From: Agromyces sp. H17E-10
GTDB taxonomy: Bacteria; Actinomycetota; Actinomycetes; Actinomycetales; Microbacteriaceae
DNA length: 64,000 bases
Reading direction: 5' to 3'
Assembly (NCBI RefSeq): GCF_022919715.1
Contig: NZ_CP095042.1
Coordinates: forward strand, 1,240,001 to 1,304,000
Shown here: piece after piece, positions 43,476 to 52,626 of the stretch
Layout of the letters: every line of letters begins with the position of its first letter
Numbering within the stretch: position 1 is the stretch's first letter
Translations under genes and position numbers: made by a program
Notes under the pieces: model-generated
Told to the model about the DNA's origin: nothing
Databases searched by the model: none
The model's input: only the letters and a program-made list of their open reading frames with translations

Positions 43476-44306
43476 ATGGAAACCATACGAAGGCGTCCCC
43501 CGTTCACGCGCCTGCCGGAGAACGCCGTGCGGGTCCGGGGGCTCCGCAAGGAGTACGGCGCCACGACCGCGATCGACGGCATCGACTTCGACATCGCGCG
43601 CGGTGAGACCTTCGCGCTGCTCGGGCCGAACGGTGCGGGCAAGTCGACGACGATCGAGATCCTCGAGGGCTACCGAGCGCGCACGGCGGGCAGGGTGACC
43701 GTACTCGGCGTCGACCCGGCCCGCGGTGGCCGCAACTGGCGCGCCCGGCTCGGCATCGTCCTGCAGTCGGGCGGCGAGACCGGCCAGTACACCGTGCGCG
43801 AGCAGCTGCGCCAGTTCGCGGGCTACTACCCGAACCCGCGCGACGTCGACGAGGTGATCGCGGCGGTCGGCCTCGAGGCGCAGGCCGGCACCCGGCTGCA
43901 GAAGCTCTCGGGCGGACAGCGCCGACGCGTCGACGTCGCACTCGGCATCGTCGGGCGGCCCGAACTGCTCTTCCTCGACGAGCCGACCACGGGATTCGAC
44001 CCCGCGGCACGACGCGCGTTCTGGGAGCTCATCCGCCGCCTCAAGGCGGAGGGCACCACGATCGTGCTGACCACCCACTACCTCGACGAGGCCGCACAAC
44101 TCGGCGACCGGGCCGGCGTCATCGTCGGCGGCCGGCTCATCGACGTCGCACCGATCGACGCGCTCGGCGGCGAGGCGGCGCGGGTGCCGATCGTGCGGTG
44201 GCGCGACCGCACCGGCGCGCCGCGCGAGGCTCGCACCGAGGCCCCGGCCCGGCTCGTGGCATCCCTCATCGACGAATTCGGGGCGAGCCGCGCGAGCTCG
44301 AGGTGA
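43476..44306 (+). CDS. drug-type ABC transporter ATP-binding protein, frameshifted near the 3' end
   Basis: 276 residues in this frame. Walker A LLGPNGAGKSTT, signature KLSGGQRRRVDVAL, Walker B LLFLDEPTTGFDP and LTTHYLDEA identify a DrrA/CcmA-type exporter ATPase. The frame ends early with GASRASSR. One base off, 44282-44422 reads GEPRELEVIRPSLEDIYLG, the expected C-terminus. A G-run of four at 44280-44283 would restore the frame if it had five. Its partner is the permease at 44419. Real mutation or sequence error cannot be told apart here. Confidence 0.87.
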   Translation: METIRRRPPFTRLPENAVRVRGLRKEYGATTAIDGIDFDIARGETFALLGPNGAGKSTTIEILEGYRARTAGRVTVLGVDPARGGRNWRARLGIVLQSGGETGQYTVREQLRQFAGYYPNPRDVDEVIAAVGLEAQAGTRLQKLSGGQRRRVDVALGIVGRPELLFLDEPTTGFDPAARRAFWELIRRLKAEGTTIVLTTHYLDEAAQLGDRAGVIVGGRLIDVAPIDALGGEAARVPIVRWRDRTGAPREARTEAPARLVASLIDEFGASRASSR

Positions 44307-44422
44307 TCCGCCCGAGCCTCGAGGACATCTACCTCGGGCTCGTCGGCGAAGCCGCCGTCGTCGACGTCGAAGACGTCGAAGACTCCGCCCTTCGACCGGC
44401 TCAGGGGGCGAACGTCGCATGA
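44282..44422 (+). other. out-of-frame C-terminal segment of the ABC ATPase
   Basis: Translates as GEPRELEVIRPSLEDIYLG LVGEAAVVDVEDVEDSALRPAQGANVA and stops at 44420-44422, overlapping the permease ATG by 4 bp. Preserved coupling to the next gene argues that the reading-frame break is recent or an assembly error. Confidence 0.75.
44388..44410. repeat. CCCTTCGA..GGCTCAGGG repeat inside coding sequence
   Basis: CCCTTCGACCGGCTCAGGGG matches the repeat at 15641-15681. Here it encodes ALRPAQG in the last codons of the ABC ATPase, suggesting insertion of the element into the gene end. Confidence 0.6.
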
Positions 44423-45246
44423 GCACCGTCATCACCCGGCCGATCGGCGTCACGCGGATCGGCGCCTCCCGCATCGCGTACGAGACGAAGGGCTACTTCC
44501 GCTCGCTCGACACGGTGTTCTTCACCTTCCTGTTCCCGCTCATCATGCTCGGCATCTTCACGGCGGCGTTCAGCGCGTCGGGCGACGTCGGACCCGACGG
44601 CGCGAAGATCAGCGTCGGCGCGTTCTACCTGCCCGGCATGCTCGCCGCGGGCCTCCTGCTCTCGGGCCTGCAGAACCTCGCGGTCGACATCGCCGGCGAG
44701 AAGGGCGACGGCACCCTCAAGCGGCTCGGCGGCACGCCGCTATCGCCCGTGTCGTACTTCCTCGGCAAGATCGGGCAGGTCTTCGTCACGGGAGTGCTGC
44801 AGGCCGCGCTCATGCTCCTCGCGGCGGCGACGGTGTTCGGCATCGCCCTGCCGACCGACCCCGCGCAGTGGTTCACCTTCGCCTGGGTGTTCGTGCTCGG
44901 CATCACGACGTCGGCGCTGCTCGGCATCGCACTGTCGTCGGTGCCGCGCAGCGGCCGGTCGGCGACCGCGGTCGTCATCCCGATCGTGCTCGTGCTGCAG
45001 TTCATCTCGGGCGTCTACCTCTCGTTCAACCAGCTGCCCGAGTGGATGCAGAACGTGGCGAGCCTGTTCCCGCTCAAGTGGATGGCGCAGGGTATGCGCG
45101 CCGCGTTCCTGCCCGACGAGTTCGCCGCCCTCGAGCAGGACGGCGCGTGGGACCTCGGCCAGGTCGCGCTCGCGCTCGGCATCTGGCTCGTGGTGGGGCT
45201 CGTGCTCAGCCGACTCACCTTCCGCTGGATCCGGCGGGATGCATGA
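44419..45246 (+). CDS. ABC-2 type exporter permease
   Basis: 275 residues with about six helices and the ABC-2 membrane pattern (AFYLPGMLAAGLLLSGLQNL, then EKGDGTLKRLGGTPLSP and FISGVYLSFNQLPEWMQ). It pairs with the ATPase upstream to export a drug or lipid. ATG overlaps the ATPase TGA (ATGA). The downstream histidine kinase/response regulator probably controls or is controlled with the exporter. Confidence 0.9.
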   Translation: MSTVITRPIGVTRIGASRIAYETKGYFRSLDTVFFTFLFPLIMLGIFTAAFSASGDVGPDGAKISVGAFYLPGMLAAGLLLSGLQNLAVDIAGEKGDGTLKRLGGTPLSPVSYFLGKIGQVFVTGVLQAALMLLAAATVFGIALPTDPAQWFTFAWVFVLGITTSALLGIALSSVPRSGRSATAVVIPIVLVLQFISGVYLSFNQLPEWMQNVASLFPLKWMAQGMRAAFLPDEFAALEQDGAWDLGQVALALGIWLVVGLVLSRLTFRWIRRDA

Positions 45247-45258
45247 GGCTGCGCCAAC

Positions 45259-45347
45259 GCCGGGGCGGGCATGTACGTGAGTGACTGCCGGGCGAGCGCG
45301 CCCCGCATGAAGGCCGGGGCGGGCATGTCGGGGGACGTGCCCGCCCC
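45259..45347. repeat. 16-bp direct repeat and hairpin after the exporter genes
   Basis: GCCGGGGCGGGCATGT occurs at 45259-45274 and 45313-45328. The second copy pairs with ACGTGCCCGCCCC (45335-45347) as a strong hairpin, a probable terminator before the kinase gene. Nothing else is recognised in this 125-bp gap. Confidence 0.65.
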
Positions 45348-45371
45348 TCCGGTGCGTGAGAGCATGGCGGC

Positions 45372-46559
45372 ATGGTGAACCGCCGCTGGTGGGATGCCGC
45401 GGCGATCGCGGTCGCGATCGTCACCGTGCTGTTCGGCCTGTCGGTTCCGCCGTACGGCATCGCCGACTACGGCGTCTGGACGGTGTCGGGCGTGTTCCTC
45501 GTCGTGTACTTCGCGTACTTGCGCGGACGCCTCGAGAGCGAGGACGCACGCCAGCACGTGGTGATCACGATCGTGCTGTCGGTCGTCGTCGGCGTCGGGG
45601 TCGCGTTCGACCCGGGCGCCTCGATCCTGCAGGCGTTCGCGTACCCGTACCTGTGGGTGACCTCCCCGTCGACCCGGCGCGCGATCGTGTCGAACGTCGT
45701 GCTCGCGGTCGCGCTCCTCGTCGGGTACCTCGCCCACTCCGGACCGAGCGGGCTCGTCACCGGCGTCGCCGTGGTCGGGCTGTCGCTCGGGTTCAGCCTC
45801 GCACTGGGCCTGTGGATCACGCACATCGCGTCGGTCGGCGAGGAGCGTGCCCGGCTGCTCGAGGAGCTGCAGGCCGCGCAGGGTCAGCTCGCCGTCCTGC
45901 ACCGCGACGCGGGTGTGAGCGACGAGCGTGCGCGGCTCGCGCGCGAGATCCACGACACGATCGCGCAGAGCCTCACCGGGCTCGTCATGGTCGCCCAGCG
46001 CGCGGGCAACCGGCTCGCCACGATCGACGACGCGACGCCCGATGCGGCGGCCGCGCGCAGCGACGTCGAACTCATGGAGCAGATGGCACGCGAGGCGCTC
46101 ACCGAAGCGCGCGGGCTCGTCGCGACGCTCGCCCCGGTCTCGGCCGACGGCGGCCTCGCCCCCGCCCTCGACCGGCTCGGCGAGGCGTTCGAGCGCGAGA
46201 CCGGCGTGCGGGTGAGCGTCGACGCGGATGCCTCGTCGGCGCTCGATCGCGAACTGGAGGTCGTGCTGCTCCGCAGTGCACAGGAGGGACTCGCGAACGT
46301 CCGCAAGCACGCGGGTGCGCGCCGGGTCTGGATCACCGTCGCCGACGACGGTCACGAGGTCGTGCTGACCGTGCGCGACGACGGGACGGGACCGATGACC
46401 CGTCGTGACCCGGCGGACGACGGTCCCGCACCGGGCGGGTTCGGCCTCGCGGGCCTGCGCGACCGCACGGCGCTCGTCGGCGGCACCCTCGAGTTCGGCC
46501 CGGCGCCCGACGGCGGCTCGCTGCTGCGCATCGCCGTGCCCGGGAAGGAGCCCGCGTGA
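45372..46559 (+). CDS. NarL/DesK-type sensor histidine kinase
   Basis: 395 residues. Five or six membrane helices in the first 160 residues with little extracellular domain, a HisKA_3 dimerisation domain with His194 in RLAREIHDTIAQSL, and an HATPase_c domain (VLLRSAQEGLANVRKHAGA, GGFGLAGLRDR). Senses a membrane-associated signal and phosphorylates the regulator at 46556, with which it overlaps by 4 bp. Downstream of the ABC exporter, as in many antibiotic-responsive modules. Confidence 0.92.
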   Translation: MVNRRWWDAAAIAVAIVTVLFGLSVPPYGIADYGVWTVSGVFLVVYFAYLRGRLESEDARQHVVITIVLSVVVGVGVAFDPGASILQAFAYPYLWVTSPSTRRAIVSNVVLAVALLVGYLAHSGPSGLVTGVAVVGLSLGFSLALGLWITHIASVGEERARLLEELQAAQGQLAVLHRDAGVSDERARLAREIHDTIAQSLTGLVMVAQRAGNRLATIDDATPDAAAARSDVELMEQMAREALTEARGLVATLAPVSADGGLAPALDRLGEAFERETGVRVSVDADASSALDRELEVVLLRSAQEGLANVRKHAGARRVWITVADDGHEVVLTVRDDGTGPMTRRDPADDGPAPGGFGLAGLRDRTALVGGTLEFGPAPDGGSLLRIAVPGKEPA

Positions 46560-47200
46560 ACCCGATCCGCGTCGTCGTCGCCGACGACCACCCCATCGTG
46601 CGCGCGGGCATCGTCGGCCTGCTCGAGACCGCCGTCGGCATCGAGGTCGTCGGCGAGGCGGCGAACGGCGCCGAGGCGATCGAGCTCGCCAGGTCGCGGC
46701 ATCCCGATCTCGTGCTCATGGATCTGCGGATGCCCGTCGTCGACGGCGCGGCCGCGACCGCCGAGATCGTCGCGGCGGTGCCGGGCACGCGCGTGCTCGT
46801 GCTCACGACCTACGAGACCGACGAGCACATCCTCGCCGCGATCGAGGCGGGCGCGGGCGGCTACCTCCTGAAGGCCGCCCCGCAGGAGGAGATCCTCGCG
46901 GGCATCCGGGCCGTCGCGGGCGGCGAGACCGTGCTCGCGCCGTCGATCGCCGCGAAGCTCGTGTCGCGCGTCCGGTCGGAGGCCGCGGCCACGTCCGCAC
47001 CGCCCGTGCCGTCGCTGTCGCCGCGCGAGCTCGAGGTGCTGCGACTCGTCGGGGCAGGCCGTTCGAACCCCGAGATCGCGGCGGAGCTGTACATCGGCGA
47101 GGCGACCGTGAAGACGCACCTGCTGCACGTGTTCGAGAAGCTCGAGGTCAACGACCGCACCCGCGCCGTCACCCGTGCGATGGAGCTGGGGCTGATCTGA
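46556..47200 (+). CDS. NarL/FixJ-family response regulator
   Basis: 214 residues. Receiver domain with phospho-acceptor Asp56 in DLVLMDLRMP and the LTTYETDEHI switch region, then a LuxR helix-turn-helix (SLSPRELEVLRLVGAGRSNP, EIAAELYIGEATVKTHLLHV). GTG start inside the kinase stop (GTGA). Partner of the kinase upstream; probably activates the ABC exporter genes (inference). Confidence 0.94.
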   Translation: MNPIRVVVADDHPIVRAGIVGLLETAVGIEVVGEAANGAEAIELARSRHPDLVLMDLRMPVVDGAAATAEIVAAVPGTRVLVLTTYETDEHILAAIEAGAGGYLLKAAPQEEILAGIRAVAGGETVLAPSIAAKLVSRVRSEAAATSAPPVPSLSPRELEVLRLVGAGRSNPEIAAELYIGEATVKTHLLHVFEKLEVNDRTRAVTRAMELGLI

Positions 47201-47251
47201 TCGGTCGTCGGCGCCGTTTCGCAACCCGTCGACGGCACCGCGGTCGCCGCC

Positions 47252-47257
47252 TACGCT
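47252..47257 (+). promoter_or_regulatory. -10 hexamer for a leaderless transcript (PAP2-DGK)
   Basis: TACGCT lies 6 nt before the GTG at 47264. Confidence 0.5.
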
Positions 47258-47263
47258 GACGGC

Positions 47264-48856
47264 GTGGTGAACCGAAACCTGCGAGTCGCCGTACGGCGTA
47301 CGAAGATCCTGCCCGCGTGGGTGAGGCATGCGGATGCCGCCGCAGCCCGCGCGGTGAACCGACGCCGGACGCACCCGCTCGCCGACCGGTTCTGGTCACG
47401 GGTCACCGGCTTCGCCGACCGGGGCGTGCTGTGGTGGACGATCGCGGGCATTCTCGCCGTCACGGGCCGGCCGCGTGTCGCCGTGCGGGGGCTCGCATCG
47501 CTGCTCGTCGCGAGCGCGCTCACCAACGTCATCGCGAAGCGGGTGTTCGGTGGCGACCGCCCGCTGCTCGCGGACGTGCCGATCGGCCGGCGGCTGCCGA
47601 AGCCGCCCATCACGCCGTCGTTCCCGTCGGGGCACTCGGCGAGCGCGGCCGCGTTCGCGACGGGGGTCGCGATCGAGTCGCCACGGCTCGGCGCCGTGCT
47701 CGCCCCGGCGGCCCTCGGCGTCGCGTACTCCCGCCTGCACACCGGGGCGCACTGGCTCTCGGACGTCGTCGGCGGGCTCGCGCTCGGCGCCGCCGTCGGT
47801 GGGCTCGGCGCCGTCGTCGTGCGGCCTCGGCGCGGCGCGGCCGACGTGTCCGAGTCCGCGAGCGGCATCGACCGGAGCCTTCCCGCGTGCCCCGACGGCG
47901 CGGGCGTCTTCATCGTGGTCAACCGTTCGTCGGGAACGAGTGTGGTCCGCAGCGACCCGCTGCCCGTGCTCGAGCGACGACTGCCGATGGCCGAGCTGCA
48001 CGTGCTCGACGGCGGAGGCGACGAAGACCCCGGGGCCGCCGTGCGCGCGGCGCTCGCGCGCGACGATCCGCCGCGCGTCGTCGGCGTCTGCGGCGGCGAC
48101 GGTTCGGTCGCGGCGGTCGCCCACGAGGCCCGGGCGGCCGGGGTTCCCCTCCTCGTGCTGCCGGGCGGCACCTTCAACCACTTCGCCCGCGCCGTCGGCG
48201 CGACGACGATCGACCTCGCCGTCGACGCCCTGCAGCGGGGCGATGGCGTGCGCGTCGACGTCGCCGAGCTCGCCTTCGCCGGCGGCCCGCCCATCACGGT
48301 GCTGAACACGGCGTCGGTCGGGCTCTACCCCGACTTCGTCACCGAACGAGAACGGCGCGAGCCCCGCTCCGGCAAGTGGCTCGCCGCCGCCGTCGCGGCC
48401 GCCCGGGTGCTGCACCGCTCCGATCCCGTCGACATCGTCGCCGGCGCGCGTCGCGCCCGGGTCTGGAGCCTCTACGTGGGCGTCGGGCCGAACGACCCCG
48501 GCATTCCGGCGCCGATGCGACGGCGCCGCCTCGACGGCGGCGTGCTCGACGTGCGCGTGCTGCACGCGGGCTCGCGGTTGCGGGCCGCTGGAACGCTCGC
48601 CTTCGGTCGCCGCACGAGCGCGCTGCTGCGCGGCATGCGACTGCTGCCGAAGCGGTTCGAGTCGTACACGACCGAGTCGATCGACGTGCTGGTACGCCCG
48701 CGGCACGGGCAGCCGCCGGGATTCGCGCACGACGGCGAGGTCGCGACCGAGGCCACGGTCGACGCGAGCGCCCGCACCCCCGCGCCCGGGTACCGGACGA
48801 CGGTGCGGATCGTCCCGGCCGCGCTCGACGTCTACCGCCCGCGATCCGGCTCCTGA
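47264..48856 (+). CDS. fusion of PAP2 phosphatase and diacylglycerol/lipid kinase domains
   Basis: 530 residues. N-terminal PAP2 domain with all three motifs: KRVFGGDRP, PSFPSGHSAS, and SRLHTGAHWLSDVV, within several membrane helices. From about residue 215 a DAGK catalytic domain follows with VCGGDGSVAAVAHEA and LPGGTFNHFARAVG. The protein could both phosphorylate and dephosphorylate lipids, perhaps recycling diacylglycerol or undecaprenol, or each domain may use a different lipid. GTG start with leaderless-type -10. Length and order match known actinobacterial fusions. Confidence 0.9.
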   Translation: MVNRNLRVAVRRTKILPAWVRHADAAAARAVNRRRTHPLADRFWSRVTGFADRGVLWWTIAGILAVTGRPRVAVRGLASLLVASALTNVIAKRVFGGDRPLLADVPIGRRLPKPPITPSFPSGHSASAAAFATGVAIESPRLGAVLAPAALGVAYSRLHTGAHWLSDVVGGLALGAAVGGLGAVVVRPRRGAADVSESASGIDRSLPACPDGAGVFIVVNRSSGTSVVRSDPLPVLERRLPMAELHVLDGGGDEDPGAAVRAALARDDPPRVVGVCGGDGSVAAVAHEARAAGVPLLVLPGGTFNHFARAVGATTIDLAVDALQRGDGVRVDVAELAFAGGPPITVLNTASVGLYPDFVTERERREPRSGKWLAAAVAAARVLHRSDPVDIVAGARRARVWSLYVGVGPNDPGIPAPMRRRRLDGGVLDVRVLHAGSRLRAAGTLAFGRRTSALLRGMRLLPKRFESYTTESIDVLVRPRHGQPPGFAHDGEVATEATVDASARTPAPGYRTTVRIVPAALDVYRPRSGS

Positions 48857-48940
48857 GCCCGGCGGAGCCGGGCGCCGAGGCATCCCGGCCGGACGCACCC
48901 CAGGGCGGGCGCCCTCAGCGCAGGCGCCTCGACGTGACGC

Positions 48941-49609
48941 TCAGAGCAGACGGCGCGCGTTCGCCCAGGCGGTGAGCTCGTGCCGGCTCGAGAGCTGCAG
49001 CTTGCGCAGCACCGCCGAGACGTGGGTCTCGACGGTCTTCGTAGAGATGAACAGCTCGGCGGCGACCTCCTTGTAGGCGTAGCCGCGGGCGATGAGGCGC
49101 ATGACCTCCTGCTCGCGGGCCGACAGCCGGTCGAGCTCGTCGCTCGCCTGCGCGGTCTCGCCCACGGCCGCGCCGAACGCGTCGAGCACGAACCCGGCGA
49201 GCTTCGGCGAGAACACGGCGTCGCCGCTCGCGACGGCGTGCACCGCGCGACTGACGTCGGCACCCGAGGAGCCCTTCGTGATGTAGCCGCGCGCCCCCGC
49301 GCGGATGACCCCCACGACGTCTTCGGCCTTGTCGGAGACGCTCAGGGCGAGGAACCTCGTGCCCGGCACCGCTGGCGCCGCGCGTCGGATGACCTCGGCC
49401 CCGCCGGTCGAACCCGCCGGAACGGCGGCGCCCGGAAGATGCACGTCGAGCAGCACGACCTCGGGGGCGGCATCCACGACGGCGGCGACGGCGCTCTCGA
49501 CGTCGTGCGCCTCCCCCACGACCTCGACGCTGTCGTCGAGGTCGGCCTTCAGGCCGGATCGGAAGATCGAGTGGTCGTCGACGATGACGACCCGCACGCG
49601 TTCAGCCAT
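48941..49609 (-). CDS. LuxR-type response regulator paired with PspC kinase
   Basis: 222 residues. Receiver with Asp55 (EVVLLDVHLPG) and a LuxR helix-turn-helix (LSAREQEVMRLIARGYAYKE, VAAELFISTKTVETHVS). ATG at 49609 overlaps the upstream kinase by 8 bp. The kinase/regulator pair resembles actinobacterial PspC-type (LiaFSR-like) envelope-stress systems and is expected to control the divergent PspC membrane protein gene. Confidence 0.92.
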   Translation of the reverse strand: MAERVRVVIVDDHSIFRSGLKADLDDSVEVVGEAHDVESAVAAVVDAAPEVVLLDVHLPGAAVPAGSTGGAEVIRRAAPAVPGTRFLALSVSDKAEDVVGVIRAGARGYITKGSSGADVSRAVHAVASGDAVFSPKLAGFVLDAFGAAVGETAQASDELDRLSAREQEVMRLIARGYAYKEVAAELFISTKTVETHVSAVLRKLQLSSRHELTAWANARRLL

Positions 49610-50786
49610 GGGACGCCTCCGCTCCGCTCCGTTCGGTCGCCTGCCGGTCGACCGGGAACCGCAGGCGCACCTCGGTGCCGACACCGCCGGCGCCGGGCGC
49701 GACCGTCGCCGAGCCGCCGGCCCGCCGCATCCGCCCGATGATCGACTGCCGCACGCCGAGCCGATCGCTCGGCACCTCGGCGAGCGCGAAGCCCGGCCCG
49801 CGGTCGCGCACGAACACCTCCACCGCGTCGGGCGTCGACTCGACGTAGACCGAGATCTCGCCGCCCGCGTGCCGCGCCGCGTTGAGCATCGCCTCGCGCG
49901 CGGCCGCCGCGAGCTCGCCGCTGGCCCGCTCGCGCTGCTCGCCGACGGCCACGACGTCGACCGTCACCGGGTAGTCGATCTCGAGGTCGGCGGCGAAGTC
50001 GCGCAGGTCGGTGCCGAGGTCGCTGTCGGCCGGGGCGTCGCCGGCGAACAGCCAGTCGCGCAGCTCCCGCTCCTGGGCGCGCGCGATGCGTGCGACCTCG
50101 CTCGTCGCTCCGGCCCGGTTCTGGATGAGCGCGAGGGTCTGCAGCACCGAGTCGTGCAGGTGGGCCGCGATCTCGCTGCGCTGCTCCTCGCGGATGCGCT
50201 TCGTGCGCTCGTCGGTGAGCTCGCGCCACTTCGCGATGAGCGTCGGCACGTAGACGAGCAGGATGCCGAGCACGACGGTGAGCGCGGCGGCGAACGTCGG
50301 CACCGGGTACCACGAGGCGATCGGCCCGAGCACGAGCACGAGCGCCGTGATCGCGAGCAGCGCCGTCACGACGACCCGCACCGCGAACTCCTGCCGCGGC
50401 CCGCGTTCTGGGTCGGGGCGGTCGACGAGCGTCGCCCAGGCGCCCGCCGCCACGGCGAGACCGACCCCGGCGACGAGCGCACCGAACCACCAGCCGAGGC
50501 CGTTGCCGCCCGACTCGACGACGCCGCCGGGGGTCGTCCAACCGATCACGAGCAGCACGGCCGACGCCGCCACGAGCAGCCACGCGACCGGGGCGCGACG
50601 GGTCGGGCGCGCCTCGCCCTCCTCCCACGGGGTGAGCACCCACAACCAGAGGTAGAGCAGCAGCCCGGCGCCCCACGCGAGACTCGTCACCACGAACGCG
50701 GCGCGCACGAGCGCGACCGGCCAGCCGAGATGCGTCGCGAGCCCCGCCGCGACCCCCGTCGCCACGCAGGCGCGCGGGCGGGTCAT
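49602..50786 (-). CDS. PspC-domain sensor histidine kinase
   Basis: 394 residues. Residues about 5-55 form a PspC domain (ATGVAAGLATHLGWPVALVR and LYLWLWVLTP), followed by further helices, a HisKA_3 region with HLHDSVLQTLALIQNRAG and an HATPase_c domain (EAMLNAARHAGG, DRGPGFALAEVPSDRLG). Fusion of PspC to the kinase suggests that membrane stress is sensed directly. ATG at 50786 is chosen because GGAG lies 9 nt upstream; ATGs at 50801 and 50810 are possible. Confidence 0.9.
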   Translation of the reverse strand: MTRPRACVATGVAAGLATHLGWPVALVRAAFVVTSLAWGAGLLLYLWLWVLTPWEEGEARPTRRAPVAWLLVAASAVLLVIGWTTPGGVVESGGNGLGWWFGALVAGVGLAVAAGAWATLVDRPDPERGPRQEFAVRVVVTALLAITALVLVLGPIASWYPVPTFAAALTVVLGILLVYVPTLIAKWRELTDERTKRIREEQRSEIAAHLHDSVLQTLALIQNRAGATSEVARIARAQERELRDWLFAGDAPADSDLGTDLRDFAADLEIDYPVTVDVVAVGEQRERASGELAAAAREAMLNAARHAGGEISVYVESTPDAVEVFVRDRGPGFALAEVPSDRLGVRQSIIGRMRRAGGSATVAPGAGGVGTEVRLRFPVDRQATERSGAEASHG

Positions 50787-50917
50787 GCGGGGCGTCTCCA
50801 TGCCAGCCATCAAACCAGACGGGGATGCCCCGGCCACCGGCCGCTGAGCCCGTTCAGGGTCGAATCAGGGATTCACCCCATGGCGGGCCGACTCGCCGGG
50901 CTGCCAGCATCGAAGGC

Positions 50918-52624
50918 ATGGAGACGAACCAGACCGTGCCCGAGGCGGACTCGGAGACACCCGGGTCCGGCCCAGTGCCGGAGGACGCGAGGGACCACGA
51001 CGACGCTGCGGGGGCGGCTGACTCGAGCGGTCGGACCGCGGCCGCCGGCCAGCACGCCGGAGGCGCGGCCGGTTCGGCTCCTGACCCTTCGAGAGATGCG
51101 CACGGCGGCGACCCTGCCGATCGGGCCGCGGGGCCGGGCTTCTACGCCTGGCTCCGCCGGCTCGGCGTGCCCCGTCGGGCGGGCTGGCTCGGCGGTGTGT
51201 GCGCCGGAGTCGGCGCCCGGATCGGCGTCGACCCGATCATCGTGCGCGGCATCGTCGTCGTCATCGCCGTGCTCGGCGCGCCGTTCGTGCTCGTCTACGC
51301 GATCGCGTGGCTGCTGCTGCCCGACACCGAGGGCGAGATCCACCTCGAGCGCCTCATGCGCGGCACGGTCGACCCCGCGATCGTGGGCATCGCCGTGATG
51401 GGCGTCATCGGCTTCATCCCGCTCGTGCAGGGCGGGTGGCTCGGCTGGCGCTGGTGGCCCGAGTGGCCCTCGCTGTACGTCGGCGGGCTCGACCTCGTCG
51501 CACCGCTGCGGATCGTCTGGGCGCTCGCCATCGTCGGCGCGATCGTCGCCCTCATCGTCTGGCTCGTACATCGAGCCTCCCGGAACACCCCGGCCGGCGG
51601 CGGTGAGCGCGTGGCTTCCGCGCCCGCCACCGGTCCGGGGCAGCCCGCTGCGGATGCCCCGACGGAGGCCGCGGCTTCGGCTGCGGCATCCGCCCCGTTC
51701 GTCGCTGCCGCCGTCGTGGCGCCCGCGACGCCCCCGCCGACAGGAGAGCCCGAAATTCCCCCCATGGGCGCCGACGCCGCCGAGATCGCCGACTGGCGCG
51801 CCCGACAGGAGGCCTGGCGCGAGTCGCAGGCTGCCTGGAAGTCGAGCCAGGCCGAGGCCGCCCGCCTCGCGCGCCAGGAGGCCGCCGAGGAGAACCGGGC
51901 CAGGGCGCGTCAGCTCGCGGCACAGGCCGACGCCGCACGCGCCGCTCGGCGAGCTGCGCGCCCCCGGGCGAGCGCCGCGTTCGTCTTCACGATGCTCGGC
52001 CTCGCCGTGGTGGCCGGCGCCGTCGCCGCGATCTGGGCGCTCGGCGAGCCCGACACGGCGGAGTTCACCGTGCCGCTCGCGATCTCGGTCGCTACGATGA
52101 CGCTCGCGTTGGGCATGATCGTCGCGGCCCTGCTCCGCCGGCGCAGCGGTGCGCTCGCCGCACTCACCGCGGTGAGCCTCGTCGCGACGTTCGCCGGCGC
52201 CGCGGGCGTCTACGCGCCGAACGGTACGCTCATCGGCCCCAATGCCTCGATCTCGCTCGGCTACCCGCAGCAGCTCGTGCAACCGGTCGGCGATGCGCTC
52301 ATCACGATGGGCGCCTACGACGGCTATCCCGATGACGCCCAGGTCGTGACGCTCACGCAGGGCACAGGCGACGCCTACCTGATGGTCGACGAGTATTCGA
52401 CCGTGGCGGTCGACGCCACCGAGGCGGGCGACATCGACATCACCCTCATCGGACGGGACGGCAGCAGGTCGTCGGTTCCAGTCAGCGACGCCGAGGGGCG
52501 GGTCTTCCGGCTGAGTGGAGACGAGAGCCGAGTCATCTCGGCCCCCTCGAGCGGCAAGATCGACGCCTGGTTGATCCTGCGACAGGGGTCGGGTTCCGTG
52601 ACGATCGAGATCCAGAAGGGCTGA
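50918..52624 (+). CDS. PspC-domain envelope-stress membrane protein
   Basis: 568 residues: a disordered acidic N-terminus (1-75), a PspC domain (RRAGWLGGVCAGVGARIGVD, FVLVYAIAWLLLPDTEGEI), more helices, an Ala/Pro linker, a charged Ala-rich helix (about 290-350) likely to form a coiled coil, three further helices and a C-terminal beta-rich domain (GTGDAYLMVDEYSTVAVD) like the LiaF/DUF4097-type adhesin-like tail. Divergent from the PspC kinase, probably its target or partner. Confidence 0.87.
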   Translation: METNQTVPEADSETPGSGPVPEDARDHDDAAGAADSSGRTAAAGQHAGGAAGSAPDPSRDAHGGDPADRAAGPGFYAWLRRLGVPRRAGWLGGVCAGVGARIGVDPIIVRGIVVVIAVLGAPFVLVYAIAWLLLPDTEGEIHLERLMRGTVDPAIVGIAVMGVIGFIPLVQGGWLGWRWWPEWPSLYVGGLDLVAPLRIVWALAIVGAIVALIVWLVHRASRNTPAGGGERVASAPATGPGQPAADAPTEAAASAAASAPFVAAAVVAPATPPPTGEPEIPPMGADAAEIADWRARQEAWRESQAAWKSSQAEAARLARQEAAEENRARARQLAAQADAARAARRAARPRASAAFVFTMLGLAVVAGAVAAIWALGEPDTAEFTVPLAISVATMTLALGMIVAALLRRRSGALAALTAVSLVATFAGAAGVYAPNGTLIGPNASISLGYPQQLVQPVGDALITMGAYDGYPDDAQVVTLTQGTGDAYLMVDEYSTVAVDATEAGDIDITLIGRDGSRSSVPVSDAEGRVFRLSGDESRVISAPSSGKIDAWLILRQGSGSVTIEIQKG

Positions 52625-52626
52625 AG

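Noticed and set aside
45259..45328. 16-bp direct repeats as attachment sites of a mobile element
   Set aside because: Only 54 bp apart start to start and not next to an integrase or tRNA; the second copy is one arm of a terminator hairpin.
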